A DNA stretch of 64,000 nt, from the NCBI GenBank assembly GCA_949126835.1, contig OX421499.1:8201026-8265025 (forward strand). The letters are read 5' to 3'. This DNA comes from Anisus vortex. Lineage: Eukaryota > Mollusca > Gastropoda > Planorbidae. The notes beneath the pieces are model-generated. The model did not search any database, was not told where the DNA came from, and saw only the letters and a program-made list of their open reading frames with translations. A program made the translations under genes and the position numbers. How positions within the stretch are numbered: position 1 is the stretch's first letter; every line of letters starts with the position of its first letter. Positions 22,597-34,529 of the stretch are shown here, in pieces.

Positions 22597-22621
22597 AAAA
22601 AAAAAAAAAAAAAAAAAAAAA
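22597..22621 (+). repeat. A25 homopolymer between two LINEs
   Basis: An A run lies exactly at the 5'-truncated edge of the minus-strand LINE remnant, with unrelated AG-rich sequence beyond it. It may be a retroposition tail or an assembly artefact. Confidence 0.8.
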
Positions 22622-22789
22622 GATACCCACAGAATTTAAAAGAAAGAAGAAAAGAAGAGAAATAACTTGTTTTAAAGAAATTCCGTTTGCTAAGGATATA
22701 ACCGTCGGGAGTGGAGATTTAATAGCTGAGAGAAAAAAAAATAGAAAAGATTAGAGCGTTCCTATAACGTATATTATATTTTGTAATTG

Positions 22790-24205
22790 ACACATCTCAT
22801 TGACTTGTGTGTGTTGTAAGCTTCTTGAACACATTGTCACGTCGGAAATCTCTAGCCACCTGAACATGTATAACATCATCACAGATGCTCAACACGGATT
22901 CAGGAAAAAGAGATCCTGCGAGTCTCAGCTCATCCTCACCATTGACGACTTGGCAGCGACCGTCGACAAGGCTGGGCAAACCGATACCATCCTGCTAGAT
23001 TTTTCAAAGGCCTTTGACAAGGTCCCTCACAAGCGCCTCCTTCTCAAGTTGGATTACTACGGTATAAGAGGGCAGACCAAGAGATGGATTGATAACTTCC
23101 TCGTCGGCCGCACCCAACAGGTTGTCGTAGAGGGTGAAACTTCCACAATAGGACCGGTCATATCTGGAGTACCTCAGGGCTCGGTTCTTGGGCCTTTGCT
23201 GTTCTTGATATTCATCAACGACTTGGAGAGTGGACTTCACTCCAGGGTACGACTCTTTGCAGATGACACCATCCTGTACGCTCCAATCGATAGCCCTGAT
23301 GATGCTGTCCACTTACAGGAAGACCTCCTAAAGCTAGAGGCCTGGGCATCGAAATGGCAAATGGAGTTCAACGTCGATAAATGCCTTCTCCTCTCTATTT
23401 CCAGAAAAAGAACTAGGGTACCAACTAGCTATACTTTAAATGGCCAATCTCTTGCAAGGGTGTCAGAAGCCAAATACTTGGGTTTGAACATCACAGAAAA
23501 CCTCCACTGGAGCATACATGTTCAATCCATTGTTGCCAAGTCTAACAGAGTCTGCGCCTTCATCCATAGAAACCTAAAGGGGTGTTCCACGAAAATTCAG
23601 ACCCACTGTTATAAAAGCTTAGCTCGCCCCATCCTAGAATACGCCTCGCCAGTTTGGGACCCCCACCAGCAAAACCTGATTGACAAACTGGAGATGACCC
23701 AGCGACGCGCAGCTCGTCGAATACTAGAGGACTACAGCACCAAATCAAGCGCCTCTGCCTTAGTAGCAAAACTCCACCTAGATACACTACAACAACGAAG
23801 AGCAATTGACAAAGTGTCCATGATTTATAAAATCATCAACGACCACGTGGACCTTTCGACCCAAACAAGTAGAATGCAGAAAGTGTCCCGCTCTACCCGA
23901 GGCCATCAGCTCAAGCTGCATGTCCCACATGCACACACGGACGTCTACAAACATTCTTTTTTTCCGTCAGCCATTAGGCTGTGGAACACCCTGGACCAGG
24001 CCTCCATCACTGCCCCTACAGTTCCGGCCTTCAAATCGTCACTAAAGTGCTGGTCCAAAAACCTAAAGTGACACTCTTTTATCTGTATATAACTGTTGTT
24101 TGCTATGTAAAGGTTTGCTATGTTATTTTATGTGTATCTAAATTGTGGACTTTTTCCTCGGTTCTACGGGGTCTCCACAGTATTACGAAGAAGAAGAAGA
24201 AGAAG
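22790..24205 (+). mobile_element. 5'-truncated Jockey/CR1-like LINE with open reverse transcriptase
   Basis: An open frame of 423 codons (to TGA at 24,071) begins inside ORF2; the codon at 22,800 is TTG, not a true start, and the insertion edge lies just after the TGA at 22,788. RT motifs appear in order: CKLLEHIV, ITDAQHGFRKKRSCESQL, LDFSKAFDKVPHKRLL, ISGVPQGSVLGPLLFLIFIN, then RLFADDTILYAP with the FADD catalytic pair. The thumb and C-terminal region follows (LARPILEYASPVWDPH, LEMTQRRAARRIL, FFPSAIRLWNTLD). It lacks the endonuclease, so it is immobile. The 3' UTR is about 110 bp and ends in GAAGAAGAAGAAGAAGAA (24,187-24,205), a typical simple-repeat tail. The intact frame implies a fairly recent insertion. 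Confidence 0.93.
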
Positions 24206-24209
24206 TAGA

Positions 24210-26030
24210 TACAGTTAAATAAAAATGTTGAAACTCTATTTTTTTTAATCTCTTTAAACATTTCTATGTTGGCGATTTATCTCGTATTTCAAAATTAAAA
24301 CGAAGAATAATTCAGTCCTATAGAAGCATTCGCATTAATTCTATACATATTTTTCGATACTAGATACTCATCCCGAAAATGAGCAGTAGATGTAATCAAT
24401 TTTGCAGAAATTTCCATCATTCCCATAGTTGCTAGTAAAAATCGTGAATGGTTAAAAAAATACTGCACTTTATACAGTGTGTGTATCCTGGGGCACAGGA
24501 TTTTCTCATAACACTTGATACGTACAAATTCTTAGTACTTCTATTAATCTGGAAAAATTTCTAAAAGTGGGGCCTTTTTCCTAAAAGTTCGCTCCCCCTA
24601 GTGTCAAAACCTGGCTACGCCACTGGCACCCAGCGCCAAGTGATATTGTAGGAGGTTTTGGGGCATCTACTCCTAGCTTTATAGCAACAATCAAAAATAC
24701 TTGCGTAGTTGCCAATTTAATTTTAAATTTTAATATTCATGGGCCCCCTTAAAACTGTTATGGGCCCCGATACGGCGTACCGGCTGTACCCCCTCTCGTG
24801 GGGCCTGGGCTCAAGTACTAAAGTAACGACATCTATTAGCGCAACATGTAAATGAAGACTCAGTTGTTGTTGTTTTTATGTCAACAAGGTCGTCTCACAG
24901 ATGGCATTGCATGATGCGTATCCTGTATCGACGATGCAAGCACCTTCTAGATCTAGCGCCATCTAGCGCTATCATTTGAGAAAATACGGTATTCTTTTTT
25001 TTTTACTTCATTTCTACCCCCCCCCCCCCACCCCCATCTGAGGGTGTCCCGACAATCCTATATTGGTATTACTTTTGTGCAAATAGATTTGGGCAACGAT
25101 ACGCTTTTTTACAAAAAAATAGCTTTTAACTGTTTGTCTTCTACTGTACGTTCCCAAATAACTACGAACCTCTGTTTTCGTCAATAATCCACCCAGGGAC
25201 ATTCGGCCAAAATCGGAAACGGACGAAAACCAAGGCAATGATTGTCAGAAGAGATAATCTAACTTTAATTGGAACTATCGTTCTATTGTAGAAGAGACTT
25301 CAATAAACTTTTTGGGAAGTCCTCCGCGTGCCATTGAAGATCGCCCTTCGTGCTATGTCTGGCACGCGTTTCGTTGGTTGCCGATCCCTGGTCTAAGCTA
25401 TAATAAGAGAAATGTGGTTAATTTGGGTGAGCGTAAAGGCTTTTCGAAATCCAAAACTGCTGTCTCTTTTACCATGTCAATAGTAGCCTAAATGGTAAAT
25501 TTCTAAAGGCGTTCTTTGTGTGTGTCTGTGTTTGTTTATTAACAGCCATCTGGAAACTGAACCATGGTAAGCATAAGGCCAACCCGGACGTATATACATA
25601 TATAATTTTTAAAACATACTCTTTCAATGTGGCCTTTTGTGTTGTATATCAGTTTCGTGTGTTTAAGATCAAATTGAGTAAACATTAAAACTAAAACATC
25701 TGAGCCTTCAGTCGCCTCCAGCATTTGAGGAAGCATTATACCTTACTATGTATATTTGTTGTTGCTGTTTTTAAACACGTTTAAGTGTCATTAGAAGTGA
25801 ACAAATAGAAATAGAAGACGAAAGATGACCCCATGGAAGTGGGTGTAATAGATATTGCACAATAGGCCTACAAATGACCAAATTACGTTGTAGAAATGTA
25901 TAGAGAGATAAATCGACAAAAATGACCCAATGAAAATGACCCGATTTCGATCCTACTCAGAGGAGGGAAGAAATATGTATTATTAAGATGCTAATAGAAA
26001 TCAGCCAATATTATTTATTCAAAAAAGGTG
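24210..26030. other. No gene recognised; isolated transposon ends
   Basis: CCTGGCTACGCCACTG (24,610) resembles an inverted hAT-type end starting CAGTGGCGTAGCCAGG, but no partner was found. GTGCCATTGAAGATCGCCC to GGTTGCCGATCCCTGG (25,328-25,392) is one end of a GGGTCGGCAACC hAT MITE. A C-tract is at 25,017. Confidence 0.4.
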
Positions 26031-26035
26031 ACCAA

Positions 26036-26280
26036 GGGGGCACGGTAGGCGAGCAGAAGTGCGTTCGACTGGCGATCCGAAGTTCCGGGTTCGAATCCTG
26101 GTGGAGGCTAGTATTTTTTCCCAGGGTGTCCCTGAGTCTGACATCAGTTTGGGTAAAGTAAAGGCGGCTGGGCATTGTGCTGGCCACACAATCACCTAGT
26201 ATGCCGTGGCCACAGAAACTGGTGAAAGCTGCTTCACCAGCCTTATGATCAGTTTGGTCAGAAGGGTACTATTACTTAAA
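26036..26280 (+). repeat. tRNA-derived SINE, well preserved
   Basis: The tRNA-like head has GGCACGGTAGGCGAGCAG (box A region) and GGGTTCGAATCCTGGTGG (box B). A body follows with CAGGGTGTCCCTGAGTC, GGTAAAGTAAAGGCGGCTG, GTGCTGGCCACACAATCACC, CCGTGGCCACAGAAACTGG and CTGCTTCACCAGCC. The same body recurs in at least seven other places here in both orientations. This is a pol III-transcribed, LINE-mobilised family. Confidence 0.88.
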
Positions 26281-27216
26281 GGTGACCTAATTCAATGAGC
26301 AATACCGAATATTAATGAGCCAAATGAACTAATAGAAAAAGCCAATATTAATAAACTAATAAAAATGACCCAACGGAAAGTACTCAACAACCTGGCTAAT
26401 TACATCGAATATAAATTTCCCTGTTTTTTTTTATAGTTCTTCATTCACCATTGTTTTACAAAGAAATGCGACACACCTTTCCTTGTTTCAAATTTCAACA
26501 GCCGCACCTTAAAGCATCAACTCTTTCGTTTATTCGTACCTCTCATTTATCATCATTATCAAACAGACCCAACCCAGTATGCCAGTGATTATCAATAAGC
26601 CATAAAATTTACGTGTAAAAAAAACAACAACTCTGCATTACTCAAATGACAGGTCGCACTCTGAATCGTATCATACAAATTAAATTCCCGGCTAGCAAAA
26701 AGAAAGGGATAACATTTCAAAGTATAGTCCTTGGTCAGGATGAGACTATTGTTATAATAATATATTAGCTATAGATCTATGCATGCAGAACATACCGTCC
26801 CAAGCGGACATTTTGTCATAGGTTTACATGCATTTTGAACTCGGTACATATACGTCACTATGCTATTATTAGTAAAATAAAGTATCCCTTTCAGAAATTG
26901 ACAAGTCTTGATGAGGCCTCGAAACTTTCGGTTTTCTTCTGGCCACACAAAAATGTTTTGTTGCTGGTTTTCGAATTTATTTCAACCTCAACGGCCAAAT
27001 CTCGTCCTTCAGAAATATACAAAAGATAAAAAAGTAGTCATGAGGAATCTGTTTTTAATATCATTAAGAGTGTGCGATAATTAATACTCGAAGTGTTAGT
27101 CACAGTAATTTAAATTTAGTTTGCTTTATAAAATAAAGTAGTCAAGAGTAGCAATTCTTGGATATCAAAAACATGGTCCATAAATACATAAAAACACAAA
27201 ACAAAATTGGTTTGCT
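26281..27216. other. No gene recognised
   Basis: AT-rich DNA with no domain-bearing frame or clear repeat boundary. Confidence 0.4.
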
Positions 27217-27403
27217 TCAAACAATAAGTTTGGGAATAAAAATAGGTGATTCTTTACGTCTGACGTTCACAATCCATCGTTTTCTTTCGGCAACATCTTT
27301 TGGAAATGAAATAAATGGTAATCCTCTACACTCTACACCTTTTCTTAGTCGCAGTACATCCAGTAACACAGCACATAGTGCTGCACACAGCCATGGCTTG
27401 TAA
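27217..27403 (-). pseudogene. THAP-type zinc-finger fragment
   Basis: On the minus strand a start region gives MCCVTGCTATKKR in one frame (near 27,380-27,340). After an in-frame stop or frameshift near 27,325, another frame gives GLPFISFPKDVAERKRWIVN and VRRKE. This is the THAP layout: C-x-x-x-C, then F-x-x-FP, then R-x-x-W. THAP domains bind DNA and occur in host regulators and in P-element-like transposases. The C-terminal zinc ligands are not visible, so an exon may end at about 27,260 or the copy is truncated. Which of the two origins applies cannot be told from the fragment. Confidence 0.6.
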
Positions 27404-27587
27404 ATGAACGAATAAGACAAGAAATGTTAGTAAGCTTACACCATGAACTTTAAGGTTTACCATGCATGCATAATCATTAAGACTTGTCAATTGCAGGTAC
27501 ATAAAGCAGGAAAAGAAGCGTAGATCCTTTCATAAGTTCACTGCATTTATAGGGACCCGGGGGAAAATACTGGAAAGTCACTATATT

Positions 27588-27765
27588 TATATATATATAT
27601 AGTAGACTTTGTGTGTGGATTGCGATCCCCTTTGGTTCATTTAAAGACTCGTGACATATTTTACTTTTGCGATCTCGCTTTCTGCATTTGTCCTCCCTAG
27701 CTGAGTTGTAAGCATATCCGACTAACATGTGGGCAACCTAGGTTCGATTCCACACAGATATTTTT
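27588..27765 (+). repeat. TA-rich segment with tRNA-like boxes
   Basis: A TA run is followed by TTTGTGTGTGGATTGCGATC, then CTAGCTGAGTTGTAAGC (box A-like) and GGTTCGATTCCACACAG (box B-like). The layout matches 14,923-15,165, with much sequence divergence. Confidence 0.45.
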
Positions 27766-27909
27766 TTTTCTTTTTCTAATTATTTTTTATTTCCGTAAAT
27801 ATTTCTTTTTTTAAAGATTGTAAAGAATTTCAGGAGTTAAATATTTCCTTTCAATTAGTAAAATCTAAAAATTATATTTTAGACGGGAGACGGGTGTTCG
27901 ATTCTCAGC

Positions 27910-28890
27910 CAGGGATAGTCCAAACGGTTTGTGAAATAAAAAGACATGCCCTCTTTTAACCCCATTAGAATATTTATTTTAAATTCCTTTCCTAAATGTT
28001 TTCAGTAAATAAGTAATATTTTTTTTTATTATCACAGCTTTCTGTACATTGCAGGTTATAAAATATTATCAGTATATATATGCCTATGTATATTCCCCGG
28101 GCAACGAAATTGGGCTTGTTATAATATATAAAGCTTGTAAGGGCTAGTATAGATGAGAAACAATTTAATGGGCCACGAAGACTAACAATTTTTGGTCTAA
28201 CGAACAAGTAATCAAACGTAAAGGAAACGCTCTTAAGGGTATTGAAAACGGGCGAACATTTTTACGAATTCCATAACAAATAAACAAGATGGTATAATTT
28301 TTAGTATATACTTTATATGCGTTTTTTAATTATTTATTTGGGATATAGAAAGCGGAAAAGAAAAATCACATGTATAGATCCAGTTCGGTTTGATTTCAAA
28401 TGTTCTGTATTTAACTTGGATAAAGAGTGTGTGTATTTTTATGCTTGTATCTGGAAAAAAAAATAGAGAGAAACAGAGAGATATGTAGAGAGATGGAAAG
28501 ACAGGTCAGTAGATAAAGGTAGAAGAAAAAAACAAAATGTTGGGAAATATATAGATACGGTAGAAACGATATCATGTAGAAAGTAAAAGAATTGAATTTG
28601 CGCGAGACAACAACAGAGGAAATTTGACGGACTGGCTGACATAAAGTCTGTGAAGCGATACAATACATTTTGTGATAATAAGCAGACAGAGATGGAAAAA
28701 AAGATAATTAAACAGATGCAATAATAAGACTATATTTGACTGTCAATGACTTTTAAAAGGTTTAATTATAAATAACAAATTCTTCATATTTTATTGAAGC
28801 AGAATTTACTAGCGTCCATGCTAATTAATGCATACAACACAAGACAGTCACAAATCAAAGTATTTGGAAAGGCATCTCCTTCGAAGAATG
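27910..28890. other. No gene recognised
   Basis: AT-rich. Minus-strand open frames around 28,411-28,668 come from an AG-rich simple-repeat stretch and are not credible genes. Confidence 0.4.
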
Positions 28891-28949
28891 CAGAAAATGA
28901 AATCTTTGCGACTTTGATATCATCGTCAGTGCCTCATGTGTATGGGACC

Positions 28950-31240
28950 CATCTACTAAGAAATGCAAGGTCCATTACAAGCGAATATTCACAACTGACA
29001 AGAGTAACATCAACAATTAAATCACTAATTCTTGAAACACTTGAGCAAGGGTCGGCAACGTTTTGCTAATGGTGTGCCAAACTAGGATTTCTAAATCATT
29101 CAGCGTGCCAACAGCCTAAATGTCAACCTCCTTTATTTAACTTGTTTTAGTATTTTTTATAAGACAATTAATATAACTCCGTAGCAAGACAAAGGCCAAA
29201 AGCAAAAGAAATATATAGAAAAAATAATCATTAAAGCGTTTTAATATTTAAAAAATTAACGTGTTAGTGATAAACATCCTTTTTATTTGCATTTATACTA
29301 ATTACAATATTTTATTACTAAGCTTTCACATTTATTGTAATTATTTTGTTAACATGATCATTTGGCTGTCAATATAAGGATCTAGCACCTGCTTGTATTG
29401 ATTATATTTTGTTCTCAGTTATATTAAATTTGTTCAAGTAATGCATCAGACGGAAGAATTATCGTTAACCGGAATTGATACGTAGTAATCATATAAACTG
29501 GGTAGTTAATGAAATGTTTAAGAAATGTGCATATAATTCTTTAATAACATAATATTTATATAATTTTCAAATACTTTTAACAGCTTGGTCATTATAAAGT
29601 TATACGATGTAGGCCCTTTAGTCTTTTATACAAGAAAAATTAGAAACATAATATTAGAAATATTAGCGCAAATAAAAAGGGCTAATTATTTCCCTTTAAT
29701 TAAAATTAAGTTTCTAAATTTGATTCAATAGTGATGCAATTCGAACAAGTTATGTTTTGTAACAAAATAATATTTCTGATTATTACCCCAAAAAAATATT
29801 TTTTAAAAATATAAGTCCAACATTAAGGTATTCATTGGAAGATTTAATTAGAGAGATACAATTAATTTACGTTAAACAGTTGTAAATAAATATTTCATGC
29901 ATTAATTGTTTGTACATTTAACCATAAGGAGTTTTTCTTTTTAACACTAGCCTAATAACGACAACACCCTTATAATAATGCAATGCTATTATAAAGTCTG
30001 TTATATTTATTAAATGAATAAAAACAATTTTTTTTTAAAAATAACTTATATTTATGTTTAATTATAGAAGATGAGCATAAAATCTTATAAATGTAATTAG
30101 TCTGTATGAATTATTGAGCGCCTTGTCTTAAATACTCTTTGCTAATTTATAATGACAGACACATATTTGGTCATTTTTTAGTAATAAAGTGTAAGTGACC
30201 TCTTTGAATGCTTAACACAGCTTTCATGTGCAATAAATATTGTTCACAAGTGTAAGTTGAACCAAAAGCTGAAAGTAGAGAGAATGAATGCCTAAGAGTT
30301 GAGAATAGCAGATAACTTTTCTAAGCATCTTTCTTCCAGATTTTTCCGCAAAAAGCCACATTTCGATGCCCATTGTTTTTTTATGTTTAAAAAATTCAAC
30401 TGGTAACCTCAATATCCCACCAGTTAAAATACATCTTCATCTAAGTTGTTGTAAGATCAGGCAAGTTAGGCTTGATGAGGTATGAAAAAATGATTCCATG
30501 AATTAGAAAGTCTTGCCTTTGTTTAGAAAACTCGGCTTTGTGTGCTTCAAACTATATACTAAAAAGCCCATCTATATATCTAAATAAATGCCTTTATAAA
30601 GGGAAGTACATATAGTCTAATGTTTTGAAAATTGATTTCACTCAAAATGTAAGGAAATCCATTTCATTGATCTAACAGTTCAAGTGCTGTTTGACCCCGT
30701 CCTTGTCAATGCGTTCAACTCACTGAAATTTGTCTCTATGTCATTCAGAAACATTGGCTTTAACAGTTATTCAGAACCGGAAAATAAATTTAAAAAAAGA
30801 ACAGACTCTTTGAATTCTCTCGCGTGCCATTAAAAATTGCTCTGCGTGCCAAATTGGCACGTATGGTTTAGGTTGCCGACCCCTGCTCTAGAGGACAGAA
30901 GGGCAAAGAGTTAAGTAGTAATAATACATAAGGCATTGAATTGATTAAACTGTAATTTAGAAATACAACCTAATAACAACCTGTTACAATGCTCAGATAA
31001 ACATAAGGACAAAAACACTTTTCTTATCCCTTTTTCGAAAACAAATGCATATAAGTACTCTTTCTTCCGGAGTGGCATTCGGGCATGGAATGGGTTGACT
31101 GAACATACCAGGAAAACCAGTAACTTAAAATCATTTAAAACATTAATAAAAATGCAAGACTAGACTCGGACCACGGATGAGCCTAGGTCGAAATAATCTT
31201 CTTTAACATATAAGATAAGATACTGCTACTGAAATTTCTT
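28950..31240 (+). pseudogene. LINE family B 3' part, copy 1, split by a hAT insertion
   Basis: The LINE segments are 28,950-29,045 and 30,896-31,240. The first encodes SEYSQLTRVTSTIKSLILET and the second continues with an EDRRAKS-like block, a KYSFFRSGIRAWNGL-like block near 31,055-31,100, then the 3' UTR (AAATGCAAGACTAGACTCGG) and an AAGATAAGATA tail. The C-terminal motif YSFF...IRxWNxL is standard for LINE ORF2. Frameshifts are present. The interruption at 29,046-30,895 has an 8-bp target duplication derived from CACTAGAG. Confidence 0.75.
29046..30895. mobile_element. Non-autonomous hAT element (1.85 kb) inside LINE B copy 1
   Basis: The left end CAAGGGTCGGCAACG and the right end GGTTGCCGACCCCTG are inverted. 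Flanks are CACTTGAG and CTCTAGAG, each one change from CACTAGAG, the uninterrupted sequence at 32,824-32,831 in LINE B copy 2. Subterminal GTGCCAA and GGCACG blocks match the small MITEs at 36,621 and 51,000. The interior is AT-rich without transposase. Confidence 0.9.
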
Positions 31241-32320
31241 TCCAGAAAAGAAAACAAAATTGAGTAGATTACTAATAATCACAATCCGATTTTTTTAAGT
31301 TGACAAAAGACAATGATGACTATGTTAGGGAGTTCATACAGGAAGAACCAATGTGACTGGAACTAGGATCTGGGTTCAACGTCAGAATGAAATAGTATGT
31401 TCTTGTTGAATTTAAAATTGATAGCTCGACTTAGATATAGTATTTCTTGGGTGACTAAAGAAAAGGATGCTGGTATAAAATATTAAAGTGCATTTTCTCT
31501 GACGAAGCAACAACTTGTAGGTACAAGTTTTAAGATTATAATGCAAGGGTGTCAACAATGAATTGCATAGGAAATCCAAACTAAAGTAACACTGTTGCGT
31601 GACGAACATAATAAAACATTCATTTATCAGTGGGAAATTAAAACATTTTAACATAATAGTATGAATTCTCTCGATCGGCCCGATTAAATGTCGGATGTGG
31701 CCCGAGGACCTTGGGTTTGACACCTATCTTTAATAATTGTTACATATATATTAAAACGGTTCTGTAAACTAATATGGACGCTGTTCTCACTACCTTTTTA
31801 ATGTTGTGACATTTTGCATTTTGACGCAGGTCAACTTACCCCCGGAATTGCGCAACTTGTCACAACCATAAGACAACCAACCTCATTACAACTGGCAATG
31901 TCAAAGAAGGACACGGATTAGTTTTGTTAACTTATTCTACTAGTATTGATTGTGTTGCTTAATGTTAAGTCTATCGATGCTGAATAAATCTAAACGGTGT
32001 CTAGCCTAACAAATATATTTATAATTGTGACTTGTTGCACCACACGCGCAAGAAATTCCAGACTATCTTCCATAACTAAACATTCAGTGTGTGAAGCGAG
32101 CATTAACCAGACTTTCTGGCTACGTTGACCCCATCCTTCTAGATATAACGTGTTATCAAATTCACTGATATGAGTAGAAAAATTTCTGGTTTATATTTAA
32201 AATGTAAACATATATTGTCACTCTGTGTAATATGTTATACTTCTATACTTGTGGTATGGCGAAAACAGGTTTGTATAAAACAGTTGAAATAATTAAATAA
32301 TGAATAAATAGTAGGTTCGT
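31241..32320. other. Noncoding, with a probable 180-bp hAT MITE at 31,545-31,728
   Basis: CAAGGGTGTCAACAATG near 31,545 and GGGTTTGACACCTAT near 31,714 form a degraded inverted pair of the CAGGGGTGTCAAACT type, with CGGCCCGA and GGCCCGAGGAC blocks near the right end. Nothing else was recognised. Confidence 0.45.
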
Positions 32321-32324
32321 GGGC

Positions 32325-32585
32325 ACGGTGGTCGAGAGGCAGCGCGTTCGACTGGCGTACCGAAGGTCCTGGATTCGAATCCTGATGCAGGCTAGGCTTT
32401 TTTTTCCCGGGTCTGGAGGGTGTCCTTGAGTCTACCCAGCTGTGATGGGTACCTGACATTAGTTGGGGTAAAGTAAAGGCGGCTGTGCATAGTGATGACC
32501 ACACAATCACCTAGTTTGCCGTGGTCACAGAAACTGGTGAATGCTGCTTCACCAGCCCTATGTATCAAATTGGTCCGACAAGATA
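32325..32585 (+). repeat. tRNA-derived SINE, well preserved
   Basis: The head GGCACGGTGGTCGAGAGGCA and box B GGATTCGAATCCTG are followed by the shared body (GTCTGGAGGGTGTCC, GGTAAAGTAAAGGCGGCTG, CACACAATCACCTAG, CACAGAAACTGGTGAATG). The family is the same as at 26,036, and here the head is more complete. Confidence 0.88.
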
Positions 32586-33073
32586 CTTACTTACAAATAA
32601 GTTCACAAGATCAGTATTCATAAAAACCAAAACTCAAATTCAAGGCCTCACTACACATTTGTTCTTCCTTGCTGGAGGCCAACTTTTTTGCATTGTTCTG
32701 ATTTAATTAACTTTGTCAAACATTAGAAGTACCAAATAGGGTTTATATAGACTGCATGGGATATTTCAGGCCATTCACAACTGACAACAGTATCACTAAT
32801 AGTTAAATCACTTAACCCAGAAACACTAGAGGACAGAAGGGCAAAGAGTAAAGTAGTAATAATATATAAAGCATTAAACTCTAATTAATTTAGAAATACA
32901 ACCCCAAAACAACCTGTTGTGACGCTCAGATAAACATGAAGACAAAAACACTTTACGTATCCCTTATGCGAGAACAAATGCATATAAGTACTCTTTCTTC
33001 CGGAGTGGCATTCGGGCATGGAATGGGTTGACTGAACATACCAGGAAAACCAGTAACTTAAAATCATTTAAAA

Positions 33074-34203
33074 CAGGGGTCGGCAACCTTTTCCTTATAG
33101 TGTGCCAAATTAGGATTTCTAAATCTTTCGGCGTGCCTACAGCGTGAAAGTCAAACTCCTAAACTATATTATTTTTATAAGAAAACTTATTTAGTGCCGT
33201 AGCAAGAGGAAGACCAAAAGAAAAGGAGAGTTAAACAGAAAAACATGCTAAACGTTGTATATTTAATAACATGTTTGTTGTTAGAATCTGTTTTTTAATC
33301 CATTTATAGCTAATACACGATTTCATGTTTCTATCAAATTACACATAAATGGTTAATGTATCAACATTTGAATTTAGTTGTCAAGACATTATTCTAGTAA
33401 TAGATATGAATTTTTTATATTTTGATCTCTGCATAACTGAGATTGCAACCTATATATTATTACTGTTTAGGCTACCATATAATGAATCGAAAACTGCAGT
33501 TAAGCGGAATAGATACTTAGTGATCATACAAACTGGGTAGTTAATGTAATGAACCGTACATATAAATTCTTTAGTCATATAATATTTATATAATGTTTAA
33601 CTATCTTTTATAGTTTGATAATTTTATAGTTATAAATTGTAAGCCATTAATTTGTTTAAAAGGAAATTTAAAAAAAAAGAAACATTAGAAATATTAACAC
33701 AAAGAAAACTGGTTAGTTATCTCCATTTTATACGTGTTCTTAGGTGTATGTTAAATGCGCTATGAGTTTACATTATGTTTGTTGGAAGCGCTATATAAAT
33801 ATGATTAATAATGAAATTCTCCAAATAATGCTAATGATGCCAAACGAGTTCAGTTTTTTTTTAATTTAACGTGTTGCTTTTAAATTATTATTTCTTTATA
33901 CAAAATCAGCATTATGCACTTTTTTCATTGTATAATTAATTGTATAAATTAATTTATGTTGTAAAATAAACAATCGAAAATCACACAGTCCAATGATGCG
34001 ATATTTGCACCCAAACATTCCGGAACTAAAACAGTCGACGTCCAGTGTGATTCCAATGTAGTTCGGCACGCAGAACCAATTAATTATGCTGACGTCTGTT
34101 GTTTTGACTTGCATTCAAAAATCTTCTTGGAGGTCTCTCGTGTGCCACTGAAAAATGTTCTGCGTGCCAAGTGTGGCCGCGTGCCTTAGGTTGCCAACCC
34201 CTA
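33074..34203. mobile_element. Non-autonomous hAT element (1.13 kb) inside LINE B copy 2
   Basis: Left end CAGGGGTCGGCAACCTTTTC, right end TTAGGTTGCCAACCCCTA. The same subterminal GTGCCAAATTAGGATTTCTA block occurs as in the 29,046 and 51,000 elements. A clean 8-bp duplication is not preserved: the left flank is ATTTAAAA, and the right flank seems to have lost a few bases relative to LINE B copy 1. Confidence 0.82.
33741..33805 (+). repeat. LINE 3'-tail fragment within the hAT element
   Basis: GTATGTTAAATGCGCTATGA and GGAAGCGCTATATAAAT correspond to the 3' end of LINE fragment b (15,676) in the opposite orientation, as at 686-775. Confidence 0.55.
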
Positions 34204-34324
34204 ATACTATGCAGGACTAGACTCAAACCGCCGATGTGCTTAGGACGCAATAATCTTCTTTATAGAAGGAGTGTCTGTAATGTATAAAATAATGGACAAA
34301 CGAAGCGAAGTGTTCACATGTTTC

Positions 34325-34520
34325 TGTGATCACTACAAATGAGGGGATTGTGTGGTCCGTACAATGCCTGGCCGCCTTGCTCATCTCCATCTACTGTCAG
34401 ATACCCAACAGAGCTGGGTAGACTCAGGGTCACCCTCCAGCCTTGGGAACACATACTAGCCTTCACCAGGATCTGAACCTCGGGCTTTTGGTCCGACAGC
34501 CAAGCGCGCATCCGAAAGAC
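34325..34520 (-). repeat. SINE, 3'-truncated, inverse orientation
   Basis: Holds GGATTGTGTGGTCCG, ATACCCAACAGAGCTGGG, ACTCAGGGTCACCCTCCAG and CCTTCACCAGGATCTGAACC, matching the SINE family body and degraded tRNA-like head. Confidence 0.7.
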
Positions 34521-34529
34521 GTTATAACC

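Larger units (their letters stand above)
32752..34290 (+). pseudogene. LINE family B 3' part, copy 2, split by a hAT insertion
   Basis: The LINE segments are 32,752-33,073 and about 34,204-34,290. It carries the same CACTAGAGGACAGAAGGGCA, TTCCGGAGTGGCATTCGGGC and AACATACCAGGAAAACCAG blocks as copy 1, then the interrupted 3' UTR (GCAGGACTAGACTC) and GTCTGTAATGTATAA tail. It supplies the uninterrupted target sequence for the hAT in copy 1. Confidence 0.75.

Noticed and set aside
24607..24840. DNA transposon starting CAGTGGCGTAGCCAGG
   Set aside because: Only one end was found; no inverted partner or target duplication.
26036..26110. Functional tRNA gene
   Set aside because: Box A and B are present, but the cloverleaf arms are imperfect and the same head is attached to a SINE body in many places.
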